Shown here in pieces: positions 16,959-25,806 of a stretch of DNA of 64,000 nucleotides; within the stretch, counting starts at the first letter, position 1; the number at the start of each line of letters is the position of its first letter. The notes beneath the pieces were generated by a model, which searched no databases, had not been told where the DNA came from, and saw nothing but the letters and a program-made list of their open reading frames with translations. Origin of the DNA: JANXQG01 sp963804375 (GTDB taxonomy: Bacteria > Planctomycetota > Planctomycetia > Pirellulales > Thermoguttaceae); contig CAWDQE010000024.1 of assembly GCA_963804375.1 (NCBI GenBank), positions 159,802 to 223,801 on the forward strand. Reading direction: 5' to 3'. The translations under genes were made by a program, and so were the position numbers.

Positions 16959-17846
16959 TCACCGCCGCAATCCGACCGCCGCTGGCATCTTGAAATAATT
17001 GAAGCTCTCGGACTTCGGCCGGGTGCGGCTTTCCATTTCGTGCATCTTCTGGTCATCGAAGGCAACATACTGCCGTGCAATGCGGGCGTTCTCATCGACC
17101 TCGGCGGGCGTCTGGCAGCCGATGATCAAGGTGCTGACGCCTGGCAGCGAAAGCACGTAGCCCATCGCCTCGGCCATCGTCAACATGCCGCTCGCCAGTA
17201 ATCTGCCCTGGGCGGTGCTCTTCATGCCGACGATGCCCATGTTGCGGCGGGCGGCTGCCAGCAGCACGGTGTCGCGGAACGACAGGCGGTGGACGTCGGC
17301 GGCGTTAAGGGGGATCAGCACCGTGTCGAAGTCGAATTCCTGCATGGCCTTCAACAGAATTGCCGGATCGTGGTGGCCGGTAATGCCGAGATAACGCACG
17401 CGGCCTTCGGTTCTGGCTTGCAGCAGGGCTTTCAAACCTCCACCCTTGCCGAAGATCCTGGAAAGATCGTCTTCGGTGCGAAGGTCGTGGAGTTGCCAGA
17501 GATCCAAGTAATCGGTCCGAAGCCGCCGCAGGCTATCATCGAGAAGTCGCAGGGACCCATCATAGGTGCGGTCGTGGGTCTTGGAAGCCAGAAAGATATC
17601 AGACCGACGGTCGCCCAAGGCCAGGCCGTAATAATCTATGCTGCTGGCATAAGCCGGGGCCGTTTCGAAGTAATTGACGCCCTGATGAAGGGCACGCTGG
17701 ATCACGGCGACGGCTTCGGCCGCACGCCCATGCGTTCGCAGGACACCTTCGCCGCCCAGGCCGAAGATTGTGACGGGCTGGCCGGTGCGACCGAGAAGAC
17801 GGCGTGGGATCGGCGTGGTTGTTGGGTTCGGGTCGGCTGAAGGCAT
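16959..17846 (-). CDS. Aldo/keto reductase
   Basis: A 295-residue NADPH-dependent oxidoreductase of the aldo/keto reductase superfamily. Motifs are FGLGGEGVLR near the N-terminus, HQGVNYFETAPAYASSIDYY with the catalytic Asp replaced by Glu (NYFET instead of the usual xxDTA) and the Tyr in AYASS, and SKTH containing the catalytic Lys. LRRLRTDYLDLWQLHDL and the C-terminal LPGVSTLIIGCQTPAEVDEN are typical. The substrate is unknown. The first 10 residues are Pro/Thr-rich. It stands alone on the minus strand. Confidence 0.9.
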   Translation of the reverse strand: MPSADPNPTTTPIPRRLLGRTGQPVTIFGLGGEGVLRTHGRAAEAVAVIQRALHQGVNYFETAPAYASSIDYYGLALGDRRSDIFLASKTHDRTYDGSLRLLDDSLRRLRTDYLDLWQLHDLRTEDDLSRIFGKGGGLKALLQARTEGRVRYLGITGHHDPAILLKAMQEFDFDTVLIPLNAADVHRLSFRDTVLLAAARRNMGIVGMKSTAQGRLLASGMLTMAEAMGYVLSLPGVSTLIIGCQTPAEVDENARIARQYVAFDDQKMHEMESRTRPKSESFNYFKMPAAVGLRR

Positions 17847-17928
17847 AGTCTGACGTTCTCAATGCGGTTTGCAGTACATCCTGGAGTAGGAAGTATTGCG
17901 AGATCGGCATAGATGTCAACTGGCGACC

Positions 17929-17995
17929 TAACCATACTGGGTTATGCCTGCTACGCCGAACGGTTCATGCCATCCATGGTCGTCGCCCGCATAAT
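17929..17995 (+). repeat. Upstream block duplicated before a paralogous gene at 50 kb
   Basis: AACCATACTGGGTTATGCC followed by ACGCCGAACGGTTCAT and CCATCC resembles positions 49978-50030 (AACCATATTGGGTTATGCC, ACGCCAAACGGTTTAT, CCATCC). Both blocks stand about 70-130 bp before paralogous zinc-ribbon genes, so gene and regulatory segment were duplicated together. Confidence 0.6.
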
Positions 17996-18054
17996 AGATC
18001 GACTGGATGCCCGTTGACCGCAGGTGTGATCCTTTTACTTTAGGAGCCGATGCC

Positions 18055-18255
18055 ATGCAAACGAAACTCATGGGCGATGATCTGGATTTCTTGACGTGGG
18101 GCATTTGTCCCGAGTGCGGCGACTCGGGCAATCTCATTCAGCACGACGATTCGCACTACGAGTGTGGGTGCGGATGGCGATTCACGATCTCGGATGGCGA
18201 CGTGATTGCGTCGAACGAGACGGCGAATGAGACGGATTGCGACGTGCTCGCGTGA
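18055..18255 (+). CDS. Small zinc-ribbon protein (copy 1)
   Basis: 66 residues from the ATG at 18055, with AGGAG upstream. Two Cys clusters, CPECG and CGCGWRF, would bind one zinc. It is about 65 percent similar by eye to the protein at 50144-50344 (DDLDFL.WG.CPECG, DDSHYECGCGW.F..SDG). Function unknown; the size fits a nucleic-acid or protein-binding ribbon. The two genes are 32 kb apart and share upstream sequence. Confidence 0.78.
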   Translation: MQTKLMGDDLDFLTWGICPECGDSGNLIQHDDSHYECGCGWRFTISDGDVIASNETANETDCDVLA

Positions 18256-18362
18256 TGGCCTACCAGGACAGGATTTGATCGTCAGATCAAAATCTGACTG
18301 CGAAACGCTTCGTTTTGGCACGTGTTATCCACCAGGGATTACATCTCGCATTCTTCCTGCAT

Positions 18363-18725
18363 TCAGCAAGTCACGTGAAGCATCGCGATAGTCTTGCCCT
18401 CGGCCGCGTTCCAGGCTTGCATCGCTTCAGGTGTCGGCAGTAGCTCGACGGTGCAGTGCTTGTCCTTGAAGTAATCCTCAGCCTCGTCCGAGAGCTTCAC
18501 GTTCCCGTCTTGGCCAGTGCCGATGATCAGCCGCTCTGCACCATCGTCGTAGATGTGTTCGGCCTCGGCCAGAGAAACGGTGTGCAACGTCCCGTATTCC
18601 TTCTTCGACAGCTTCTTCTTCCGCTTCTTCACCTTGCCGCTCAGGCGAATGACGACGTCATGGTCATAGACCTCGCCGTCCACGGTGATTTTGCCGAACT
18701 CCGTCCCCTGAATTGTTGGTTGCAT
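18363..18725 (-). CDS. Mth938-like domain protein (DUF498-type)
   Basis: 120 residues from the ATG at 18725, with AAGGAG upstream. The start GTEFGKITVDGEVYDHDVVI is typical of the Mth938/NDUFAF3-like fold, followed by a basic stretch VKKRKKKLSKKEYG and RLIIGTGQDGNVKLSDEAED, matching the family's conserved glycine-rich core. Molecular function is not established in bacteria. Its start region overlaps the tail of a truncated SpoIIAA-like gene upstream. Confidence 0.82.
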   Translation of the reverse strand: MQPTIQGTEFGKITVDGEVYDHDVVIRLSGKVKKRKKKLSKKEYGTLHTVSLAEAEHIYDDGAERLIIGTGQDGNVKLSDEAEDYFKDKHCTVELLPTPEAMQAWNAAEGKTIAMLHVTC

Positions 18726-18874
18726 ATCGTCTCCTTGGTCAGCCGCACTTTCCGCCGTTCCGTCAGGGTGGTTTCCCACTTTGGCACGAACTGCTTATAG
18801 TCCTCATCGTGCAGCTTGCCGCAGAGCTTCAACCCCAGCACCTTGGGAGAACCCGTTTCGATAGTCTCGATCAT
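18641..18874 (-). pseudogene. Truncated SpoIIAA-like (STAS-fold) gene
   Basis: The first 45 residues (VLGLKLCGKLHDEDYKQFVP, then RRKVRL) match the N-terminus of SpoIIAA-like proteins, which usually have about 120 residues. The frame then runs out of homology and into the ribosome site and start of the Mth938-like gene, stopping 85 bp inside it. The C-terminal two thirds are therefore missing, probably by deletion that fused it to its neighbour. Confidence 0.65.
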
Positions 18875-19104
18875 GGCCTTACCTCCTCAAGAGGGAACTC
18901 GCCCAGTAGAATAATAGGAGTGGAGCCGGCGTTTGTGAATAACCATGCGGTATCACTACGGCTACACCTTTGGATGAGGACTACGCCGGACGAGACGGCG
19001 AAAACGGCGATGAACGCCTGGAAACACATGCGAGCGATCCTGTTGCTCCCTGGCATGGTGACCGTGGTCAGATTCCACAGAACTGAAATAGGAGGAACAT
19101 CGCA

Positions 19105-19395
19105 ATGAACGACATTTTCGAGAAACGGGTAAGGGCCGCGGCGGTCGCCGGTTGGTGGACCGTACTGATCACGGTGGCGTTCATCACGCTGCAATGGATT
19201 GTCTACCTCGCTGTCATGTCGGCCCGGCCGGCGTGGCTCTTGGCGATGTGGGGGCCGGGCACGGATTGGCCTTTCGTCCAGCAGATATGGTTCTGGGCGA
19301 TCGTCGTGCTCAAGTTCGTCTTGTGGCTGATGATGCTGGTCGTGATCTGGCTGACGCTGTGGGCACGGCAGTTGCGGAAGCACGCAAGCCACTGA
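19105..19395 (+). CDS. Small two-helix membrane protein
   Basis: 96 residues with two hydrophobic segments (VLITVAFITLQWIVYLAVMS and about residues 62-88, Trp/Leu/Val-rich). Many planctomycetes carry such short inner-membrane proteins; the function is unknown. AGGAGGAAC stands just before the ATG, a strong ribosome site. It precedes the secreted protein gene at 19474 by 78 bp and could be co-transcribed. Confidence 0.75.
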   Translation: MNDIFEKRVRAAAVAGWWTVLITVAFITLQWIVYLAVMSARPAWLLAMWGPGTDWPFVQQIWFWAIVVLKFVLWLMMLVVIWLTLWARQLRKHASH

Positions 19396-19473
19396 AGGGG
19401 CTGCCCCGATGTTTTTTCAGTGAAGGGAACTAAACGAGACGCGGCGGCGTCAAAACAATTTAGGGGAGAGAAC

Positions 19474-19872
19474 ATGAAACGATTATCGGTGTTGCTGGCG
19501 TTGTTCCTGACTGTGGCGATTACCGGGGACGCCTGGGCGAAGAGGGCTGCTCCAAAGCCCGTGGCTCCGGTGGTCCATGATGGCGTGAAGTACGTAGCTC
19601 CCAACGTCAACGGACGCGAGGGCAAGGTCGAAGCCCGCAGCGAGAAGACGGGCGAGAAGCTCTGGGATGCCGTGATCTACACGGTCAAGATCGACCCGAA
19701 CCTGGAAGCGGACGTGCAGTGGGTCTTCATCACGGCGTTGGCGGTCCGTGACGGCAAGCTCCTGGTGACCAACGAGAAAGGCGAACAGTACGTGATCGAT
19801 CTAAAGACCAGGAAGGTCGAGACGGTGAAGAACAACGTAGGCCGGCCCACGCTGCGTGGCGATGTGCCGTAG
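19474..19872 (+). CDS. Secreted protein, short paralogue of 21309-21932
   Basis: 132 residues from the ATG at 19474 (GGGGAGAGAAC upstream). A signal peptide (about residues 1-22, ending in DAWA) precedes a domain shared with the 21309 gene: PKPVAPVV, GVKYVAP, KLWDAVIYTVKI, LLVTNEKGEQYVIDLKT. This looks like a single PQQ-propeller-like or carboxypeptidase-like beta unit, but no family is certain. The two paralogues flank two unrelated minus-strand genes. Confidence 0.78.
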   Translation: MKRLSVLLALFLTVAITGDAWAKRAAPKPVAPVVHDGVKYVAPNVNGREGKVEARSEKTGEKLWDAVIYTVKIDPNLEADVQWVFITALAVRDGKLLVTNEKGEQYVIDLKTRKVETVKNNVGRPTLRGDVP

Positions 19873-19969
19873 GCATCGCGGAACGTCAGCTACGAATGCT
19901 GGTCACGGGCTACCGCATCAGCCCCAATTTTCATCATGTGATCAAAATCTCCGGCGGCTGCACTACCGC

Positions 19970-20386
19970 CTACACCTTGCAGAGAGCCCATATCGCGAAG
20001 GGCAGACCGAACAGGCTGAACAGCATCAACAGCAACGCCAGTTTGAATGTCGCCCACTGAAGTAGGCGAGCGACCCACTCTGGAGCCGACATGGCCCAGA
20101 TAAGCCCCAACAGCGAGAAGAGAAACAGGCTCTCGAAGATCGCCCCCGCAAGGCAATGGGCGATGGCTCCTTCCAGCGTATCCCATGCCCTTCCGCAAAA
20201 GAGGATGCCGTAGATCAAGGCGTACGAGAATGCGGCGGAGAACGCGAACAACGGCAAGCACACCGCCCCCAAGGCCATGCGGCCCAAGATCGATTTGGGC
20301 ATTTCGGGCCGCGATCTCTTGCAGTTGCTGTCCATTTGCGAAAGCTGGTCTTGGGCACGCCGGCAGCTTGCCCTGCTGTACCGCAT
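19970..20386 (-). CDS. Integral membrane protein, unknown
   Basis: 138 residues with three probable membrane segments (around 40-62, 78-97 and 108-134) after a basic N-terminus. The first 28 residues are not membrane-like, so the start may be at the Met in EMPKSILGRM (about position 20302). It is 10 bp downstream of the next minus-strand gene (ends at 20397), suggesting an operon. No family recognised. Confidence 0.6.
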   Translation of the reverse strand: MRYSRASCRRAQDQLSQMDSNCKRSRPEMPKSILGRMALGAVCLPLFAFSAAFSYALIYGILFCGRAWDTLEGAIAHCLAGAIFESLFLFSLLGLIWAMSAPEWVARLLQWATFKLALLLMLFSLFGLPFAIWALCKV

Positions 20387-20396
20387 TAACCGGGCC

Positions 20397-21032
20397 TCAG
20401 CGTTCGTCCTTCAACCGCATCTCTTTGTAGTCGTCGATCCAGCCGAGTTTCAGGCTCTTGTCGGAAAACTGGGTGAGGATCGTGGCATCCTTGCTCTCGA
20501 CCATGAACATCGGCTCCGTGATGTCGAAGGAAATCATCGCCCAGTATAGATTCAGTTCCCCTGGCGTTGGGCGGCGGATCTTCGCTTGATGATCGGGTTT
20601 GTATTTCCGCCAGTACGCTTTCCAGAAGTCCGCGACCTCTTTCTTGCCTTGAAAGAGCTTGCCTTCCAGTACTTGGACGCCGTTTATGTTGGGTACCTGA
20701 AACACGGTGACGCCCAGCTTGAGCTTCTTCATTTCCGGGTCGTCTTTGATGTTATGCCATAGCCCCGGCCCGCAAATCAAGATGGTATCGGAGAGATCCT
20801 CGGTAGCCTTGCGGTCGCCGACAACGAAGACCTGCCAGAGCTTGTCGAACGCCTTTCGGTTGTCGTCCGCCGTGGTCTTTTTGTAGATGACGCCTTTAGG
20901 GATGTCGAGCTTTTCGGCCAGCAGCTTCTCGAACATTTTCTCCTTGTTGTCCTGCTTTTCTGGCTCCGCCGCTGATGGCCCCGCTCCGAGGCAGGTAAGG
21001 GTAGCCAGCATGACAACTGCGAATCGCTTCAT
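20397..21032 (-). CDS. Secreted protein, unknown
   Basis: 211 residues from the ATG at 21032 (GAGGAACGACCG upstream), beginning with signal peptide KRFAVVMLATLTCLG. The mature part is Lys/Asp-rich with WQVFVVGDRKATEDL, LWHNIKDDPEMKKLK and LYWAMISFDITEPMF. No recognised domain. The frame is open 114 bp upstream of this start without a better initiation site. Probably a periplasmic protein. Confidence 0.72.
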   Translation of the reverse strand: MKRFAVVMLATLTCLGAGPSAAEPEKQDNKEKMFEKLLAEKLDIPKGVIYKKTTADDNRKAFDKLWQVFVVGDRKATEDLSDTILICGPGLWHNIKDDPEMKKLKLGVTVFQVPNINGVQVLEGKLFQGKKEVADFWKAYWRKYKPDHQAKIRRPTPGELNLYWAMISFDITEPMFMVESKDATILTQFSDKSLKLGWIDDYKEMRLKDER

Positions 21033-21308
21033 CGGTCGTTCCTCGCTCTTAGGGTGGTCCTGTCTGGGAACAGCCTTGCCCAGTCCGCTTTCTCGGGCTT
21101 TAGGCTGTGCTCCTGCTATTGTCGGATCCCGCCGAAGCGTTGGCAAGACACCGAATTCGAGCCTTTTCGGCTGAGGTTGGGGAATAAAGTGTCTGCTAAA
21201 CCGATCAAGGTATAGAAGGCATGCCCGTTTTGGTCTCGGCTGCCAGACCTCCCATCGGACTGCAAGCGTCCAGCCGCGGCTTGTACGCCAAAGGCGAGAG
21301 AAGAGGCA

Positions 21309-21932
21309 ATGAAAACGCTATCGCTGCTGTTGGGCGTGATGTTGGTTGCCGTCTGCCCGGACCAGGTTTGGGCGAAGCGAATCAACCCAAAGCCCGTTCC
21401 GCCGGTGGTCTATGGAGGCGTGAGGTACGAGGCCCCCCGCGGCAACGGCCGCGTAGGAGAAGTCGAGGCCTTCGACGTGAAGACCGGAAAGAAGCTCTGG
21501 GATGCCGTAATCTACACGGTCACGATCTACCCGTGGCTCGAAGAAGACGTCCAGTGGGTTTACATCTCGAAAATGGCGATCCAGGGCAACGCACTCTTGG
21601 TGACCAACGAGACTGGCGAGCAATATATTCTCGATCTGAAGACCAAGACGGTCAGCAAAGGGGGATTGTCCGCCAGGGCAGTAAGCTGGGTCGGTACTTC
21701 GGTACTGGTTCTCGGCGTAGTGCTGATCGTCGTCGGGGCCCTGGTCTGGTTGGTCGAGTGCCTGGACCTGCCGCTGGCCTGCTTGCCGGCTTGCGTCCGG
21801 ATGCGGGAGAAGGGCTGGCCGTTCTTCTTCTCGGGGCTAACCTGCATCGTGGTGAGCATAGTGTTCACCGTGCTGCTGGATTTGGTGGCTTGGCTCTGGG
21901 GGACGGTTGTCACATTTCTACTCTACAGATAA
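21309..21932 (+). CDS. Secreted/membrane protein, long paralogue of 19474-19872
   Basis: 207 residues. Signal peptide (1-22, ending in QVWA) and the same domain as the 19474 protein (PKPVPPVVYGG, KLWDAVIYTVTIYPWLE, LLVTNETGEQYILDLKT), then a unique C-terminal part with two membrane segments (about 118-141 and 166-200). The shorter paralogue therefore lost, or this one gained, a membrane domain. The mature domain should lie outside the cytoplasm. Function unknown. Confidence 0.76.
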   Translation: MKTLSLLLGVMLVAVCPDQVWAKRINPKPVPPVVYGGVRYEAPRGNGRVGEVEAFDVKTGKKLWDAVIYTVTIYPWLEEDVQWVYISKMAIQGNALLVTNETGEQYILDLKTKTVSKGGLSARAVSWVGTSVLVLGVVLIVVGALVWLVECLDLPLACLPACVRMREKGWPFFFSGLTCIVVSIVFTVLLDLVAWLWGTVVTFLLYR

Positions 21933-22030
21933 AAATGGCCACGCGAGATGATCACTTGACCAGCGAGAACACCGGAGCGTCCTCCATGAACTGCTCGATC
22001 TGGAATCTTATTCCCGCCCTATCAGTTCAC

Positions 22031-22492
22031 CTACAATCCAATCTCCATGAATACGGCGTCAGGCAGCGGATTGTACCGGTAGGGCGGAACCTCGATGAAT
22101 CCTAGCGATCGGTACAACGCCGCCGCTTCCTTCAGCGACAGTAGGCTGTCCAATCGCATCTTCGTGTAGCCGATCGCCCGAGCCTCTGCGATGACCGCTT
22201 CCGCCAGCCCGCGACCGAGACCCTTGCCGCGATACGCCGGTTTGACGTAGAGCCGCTTCATCTCGCAGATGCCGTCGTCCAGCTTCCGACTGGCGACGCA
22301 ACCCACGGCTTGCGTGTCGTCGACGGCAAGCAGCAATCGCCCGGCCGGCGGAGCATAGGCACCAGGAAGCCCGTCAAGCTCCTCTTGGAAGCCTTGGAAG
22401 CAGAGATCGACGCCCAGGTAATTGACGTACTCAAGGAACAAGTCGCGGACGGCAGCCAGATGGGCATCGGATTGTGCGGCAATGATGGTCAT
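22031..22492 (-). CDS. GNAT-family N-acetyltransferase
   Basis: 153 residues from the ATG at 22492. The acetyl-CoA-binding motif A is MKRLYVKPAYRGKGLGRGLA, with RGKGLGR the pyrophosphate loop, and motif B is KEAAALYRSLGFIEVPPY. The domain fills the whole protein. The acceptor substrate cannot be inferred. It overlaps nothing and lies 38 bp downstream of the DUF202 gene on the same strand, so the two may be co-transcribed. Confidence 0.92.
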   Translation of the reverse strand: MTIIAAQSDAHLAAVRDLFLEYVNYLGVDLCFQGFQEELDGLPGAYAPPAGRLLLAVDDTQAVGCVASRKLDDGICEMKRLYVKPAYRGKGLGRGLAEAVIAEARAIGYTKMRLDSLLSLKEAAALYRSLGFIEVPPYRYNPLPDAVFMEIGL

Positions 22493-22529
22493 GAGGCATC
22501 TACGCGGTCGGATCACGGACCTATCAAGA

Positions 22530-22916
22530 TCAAGTAGGCTGCCACAAGACCCCAAGCAGTGCGAGAATCGCGGCCACGGCAACTGCCAAGTATGCCGTGC
22601 GTGGCGTGTATGATCCGCCAGCCCGCGATGACTGGATGTATCGGAAGTATTCCCAGGAAGCGACTACGCTGACGATCACGCCCAGGGCGATCAACACCAC
22701 GCCGATCCAGAGGGACCAAGCCGTCGAATGCTGGCGGGCGACGACGTGCCCGGCAAGAGCGATCTCCCGCAGGAAAAGGCCAAACCGGGCTACGACGAAG
22801 CCGAAGCCCATCAAGGCCAACCCGGTACGCATCCACGCGAGCAGGGTCCGCTCGGCAGCAAAGCGAACGCGAGGATCTTCCGGCTGTTGTCGGTTTTGGG
22901 GAGAGGGCTCGTCCAT
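22530..22916 (-). CDS. DUF202 / YidH-family membrane protein
   Basis: 128 residues. AAERTLLAWMRTGLALMGFG is the DUF202 signature, followed by two further hydrophobic segments (WSLWIGVVLIALGVIVSVVA and a C-terminal helix). YidH-type proteins are small inner-membrane proteins of unknown role. Start at 22916 or 22925. It precedes the acetyltransferase gene. Confidence 0.9.
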   Translation of the reverse strand: MDEPSPQNRQQPEDPRVRFAAERTLLAWMRTGLALMGFGFVVARFGLFLREIALAGHVVARQHSTAWSLWIGVVLIALGVIVSVVASWEYFRYIQSSRAGGSYTPRTAYLAVAVAAILALLGVLWQPT

Positions 22917-22981
22917 CGACAGCATATGATACCATGCTAGGCTGCTCCCTTGAAGCGGGCAGGGACTTGAACATGATTGGC

Positions 22982-24802
22982 TCAGCGGGCGATTTGTTTG
23001 TCCTGCTGCTCTTGAGACTTCTTAAACAATGCGAAGAACGTGTGCGGGTCTAGCACCTCGATATCAAGCTCCGGGTGTTTTCGACGCAGTGCAGCGAGTG
23101 TCTCGGCGATGTTCGTTGGGTTCACCCACACGCAACGGAAGAAGTAGAAGCCCGGCCTCTTGTTGCCGCGATCCTTGATGGCGGCGGCCATGATGTCGGC
23201 AGTCCTCTCCGTTCCGGCGAAATTACACGCGTTGTTGATCAGTTCGAGGACCGGCATTCCCTTCCACACCTGCGGCTCGGGAAGCTTGCCGCCCGTCCCA
23301 TGCAAGTCCATCACGATGGTTGCGAACCCGTCCGGAGAGAACTGCCGGAAGGCGTCCTTGACGTTGGAGGAAGGCTGATCCCAATCCAGCACCATCGGTG
23401 CCATGGTCATGCCGGCCTCTCGGAAGAACTTCTGGTTGTGCGTCACGAACAGCGGCAGGTACTCCTTACGGACTCGGTTTGGGTTCATGTAGCCGGCGGC
23501 ACTGGCATCGGCGGTGAAGGTGTCGGCTGGCGAGGCGGTATCGTAGAAGTAGGCAATCAGGTCCGGATAGGTCTCCAGCAGATTCGGATTGATGCCCCAG
23601 GCCAGCGGGATCTTGCCGCGATCCGCGTTGTGCCAGTGGGTCGGAAGGAACTCGTAGAGCGGCGTGGCTGAGTCATAGTCGGCCATCAGGATGCAGAGGT
23701 AGGCCTTTTTCTCCAGCGGGATCGACTTCGCGGTGCGACGCTGCGTGAGCGGTTGCCGGGGTGCCTGGCTGTGCAGCGATTGGTTGAAACAGTCGCTGGC
23801 GACGGTGTTCTGGTAGCAATTGTAGGGTGAGATCAGCCAGACCGTCTCCCATTCCGTTGGCACCGGCTCGTGCCTGCTCTTGTGGCCGGGCATGTTGGCG
23901 TATTTCGAGAACGCGAAGAAGCCGGTCAGTTCCGTCATGTGCTTGCCGGCGGATTGGCGAAGTGTCTCGGTGAGGATCATGCGGTAGGTCTCCACGTCAA
24001 GACCCGGCCGCTGCGTGGAGTCGTCCTGCGGTCGTTCGTCGCCCCAGGGAGAAAGGTCGAATACAAAGGCACGGTTCTTCACCGCCCAATCCCGAGTGAC
24101 CACATAGCCCAGGTCGCCGCGGGCACGGGTCGTGAAGGAATCCTCAAAGAGGCACAGCCGCTTGGAGGAGCAATAGCCTTTCGCCAGATATTCCCTGATC
24201 GCCCAGCGGTAGGCGTCGTTCTTCCAGCTGCCGGTTTCCGCACCGGTGAACAGGCCGCGTAGGTCTTTAAGAACCGGCAGTCGCCACTTGGCGAGATGGC
24301 GATCCGCAAGCTCCGGGCTGAGCACAACGGCGTCCTGAACGCCGGCAATGGTGGTGGCTACGTTGACGCTGGCCGGTACGGCGGGGTCCCAGATCACGGC
24401 ACCTTTAAGTCTGGCTCCGGCGAGTTTCACCAACGCGTCGATGTCCGCCAGCCGTTTCTGCTCGCGTCCGTGGAGCCAGCGGCCGTCCTTTGCGAGCAGG
24501 TCCAGCCAGAATTGCGGGCGGCTATTCTGATGCGAAAGCAAGTACACCTCGGGCGATCTGCGATTGATGATCCCCTGCAACGAGGCCACGGCCATTGCCT
24601 CGTCGTAAGACGCCAGCGTCCCGCTCGCCGCTATCGTGTAGATATAGAGGGGCTGGCCTGCCTTCGTCTGCTTCGGATCGGCAGGGGCGACCGGTGCGTC
24701 TGTGTCGGCAATCTGTGTTGCAGCAAGGCCCCTGCTGGCGGGCGATAGCCCCTGCCCCAGGCAACAAATGGCAACCAGCGCGATAATTGCGGGTCGTTTC
24801 AT
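22982..24802 (-). CDS. GxGYxYP-type putative glycoside hydrolase, secreted
   Basis: 606 residues with a signal peptide (about 1-28). Family features are the N-terminal region with SYDEAMAVASLQGIINRRSP, the middle DAYRWAIREYL, and GYMNPNRVR near residue 440, the counterpart of the GxGYxYP motif, after WGINPNLLETYPD. This family is found in Bacteroidota, Planctomycetota and others and is thought to act on carbohydrates, although its activity has not been firmly shown. No transporter or regulator adjoins. The protein should be periplasmic or extracellular. Confidence 0.85.
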   Translation of the reverse strand: MKRPAIIALVAICCLGQGLSPASRGLAATQIADTDAPVAPADPKQTKAGQPLYIYTIAASGTLASYDEAMAVASLQGIINRRSPEVYLLSHQNSRPQFWLDLLAKDGRWLHGREQKRLADIDALVKLAGARLKGAVIWDPAVPASVNVATTIAGVQDAVVLSPELADRHLAKWRLPVLKDLRGLFTGAETGSWKNDAYRWAIREYLAKGYCSSKRLCLFEDSFTTRARGDLGYVVTRDWAVKNRAFVFDLSPWGDERPQDDSTQRPGLDVETYRMILTETLRQSAGKHMTELTGFFAFSKYANMPGHKSRHEPVPTEWETVWLISPYNCYQNTVASDCFNQSLHSQAPRQPLTQRRTAKSIPLEKKAYLCILMADYDSATPLYEFLPTHWHNADRGKIPLAWGINPNLLETYPDLIAYFYDTASPADTFTADASAAGYMNPNRVRKEYLPLFVTHNQKFFREAGMTMAPMVLDWDQPSSNVKDAFRQFSPDGFATIVMDLHGTGGKLPEPQVWKGMPVLELINNACNFAGTERTADIMAAAIKDRGNKRPGFYFFRCVWVNPTNIAETLAALRRKHPELDIEVLDPHTFFALFKKSQEQQDKQIAR

Positions 24803-25035
24803 TTTCGGTCCTCGTCTTCAGGATGATCGGGCTTCGGTGCGACGCTGGCAGGCGGCTTCCCAAACACGGCAGGCGTCAATCCACCGGTTCTGCCGCTATT
24901 GTCGGCTTGCGAGCGTGGCTTTGGAAGTATCCCCGGCCTAGCTTTCTTCGATGCCTTGCCCCTGATTGAACGTCGCAGTCGCCGGGCATAGAATCGTTGG
25001 ACGAGGGCAGTTCGCAGGCTTTGTCGAGGTCCATC

Positions 25036-25792
25036 ATGAACGCAATGTGCCGGCCGTGTCTGTACGTGGTTGTCGTGATCGGCTGTGGGTCGTTCGAAGT
25101 AGCTGAGGAGAAGCCGAGCCCAAAGCGAAGCGAATATGACGAGTTCATCAAATACCACACGGGAAAAGTCGAGCCGGAGTGGTTCCCTGGACCGAAAGGC
25201 TCGGTCGACGGAGCTGTGGTGCCGCTGAAACTGATCGTTACCGCCTTCGAGGGCGATCAGCCGCCAGTCATCAACGGATTGCAGAATCTCTCGGAGAGCG
25301 GTCGTGGATTTCGGGTTGCCGCTGATGGGCAGGTCGAATACTTCCGCCGCGATGGCATGGGAGAGAAGGGAGGTTGGGGTTCGACGATTCCCGATGCTGA
25401 CTTGAAGCGACTCGACAAGCTGCTGTTGAAGCTGCCGGACGATGGTGCTCGGCTGCCACCTCCCGGTCGCTACTTGGTCTTGCAGGTCCCGGAGGGCAAC
25501 CACTGTCGGGCCAGGGTGTACGATCGGGCAAACGCACCCGATGAAGTCTGGGAGATCCTTCATCTCAGCCGGTCGGGGATTGGACAGTGGGTGCCGGCAT
25601 TCAAGTCCGAGAGCGACCTTGAAGTAGGTGACGTACGCGAGCCGATAACCTCCGGGCAGGGTGCCCATGTTCCGCGAGCAGTGTTTCAATCTGCCCGCGT
25701 GGGCTCCAGCCGTTCCGACGCCACCGTGGTTGATTCGTCTGGTCGGCGGCATCCTGCTAGTCTACTTCACGATCGCGTTGTACCGCGTGTGA
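25036..25792 (+). CDS. Lipoprotein-like/membrane protein with probable frameshift
   Basis: The frame from ATG 25036 encodes a signal sequence with a lipobox-like VVVIGC, then a globular domain (GVVPLKLIV-type strands, GEKGGWGSTIPDADLKRLD). Near 25650-25665 the reading frame must shift by one to stay sensible: the shifted frame gives MFREQCFNLPAWAP and a membrane helix (LIRLVGGILLVYFTIALYRV), ending at 25792, 14 bp before the convergent acetyltransferase gene. Unshifted, the frame runs 126 bp into that gene as low-complexity Arg/Ser sequence. Function unknown. Confidence 0.6.
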
Positions 25793-25806
25793 GCGAGCCA
25801 CCGGCG

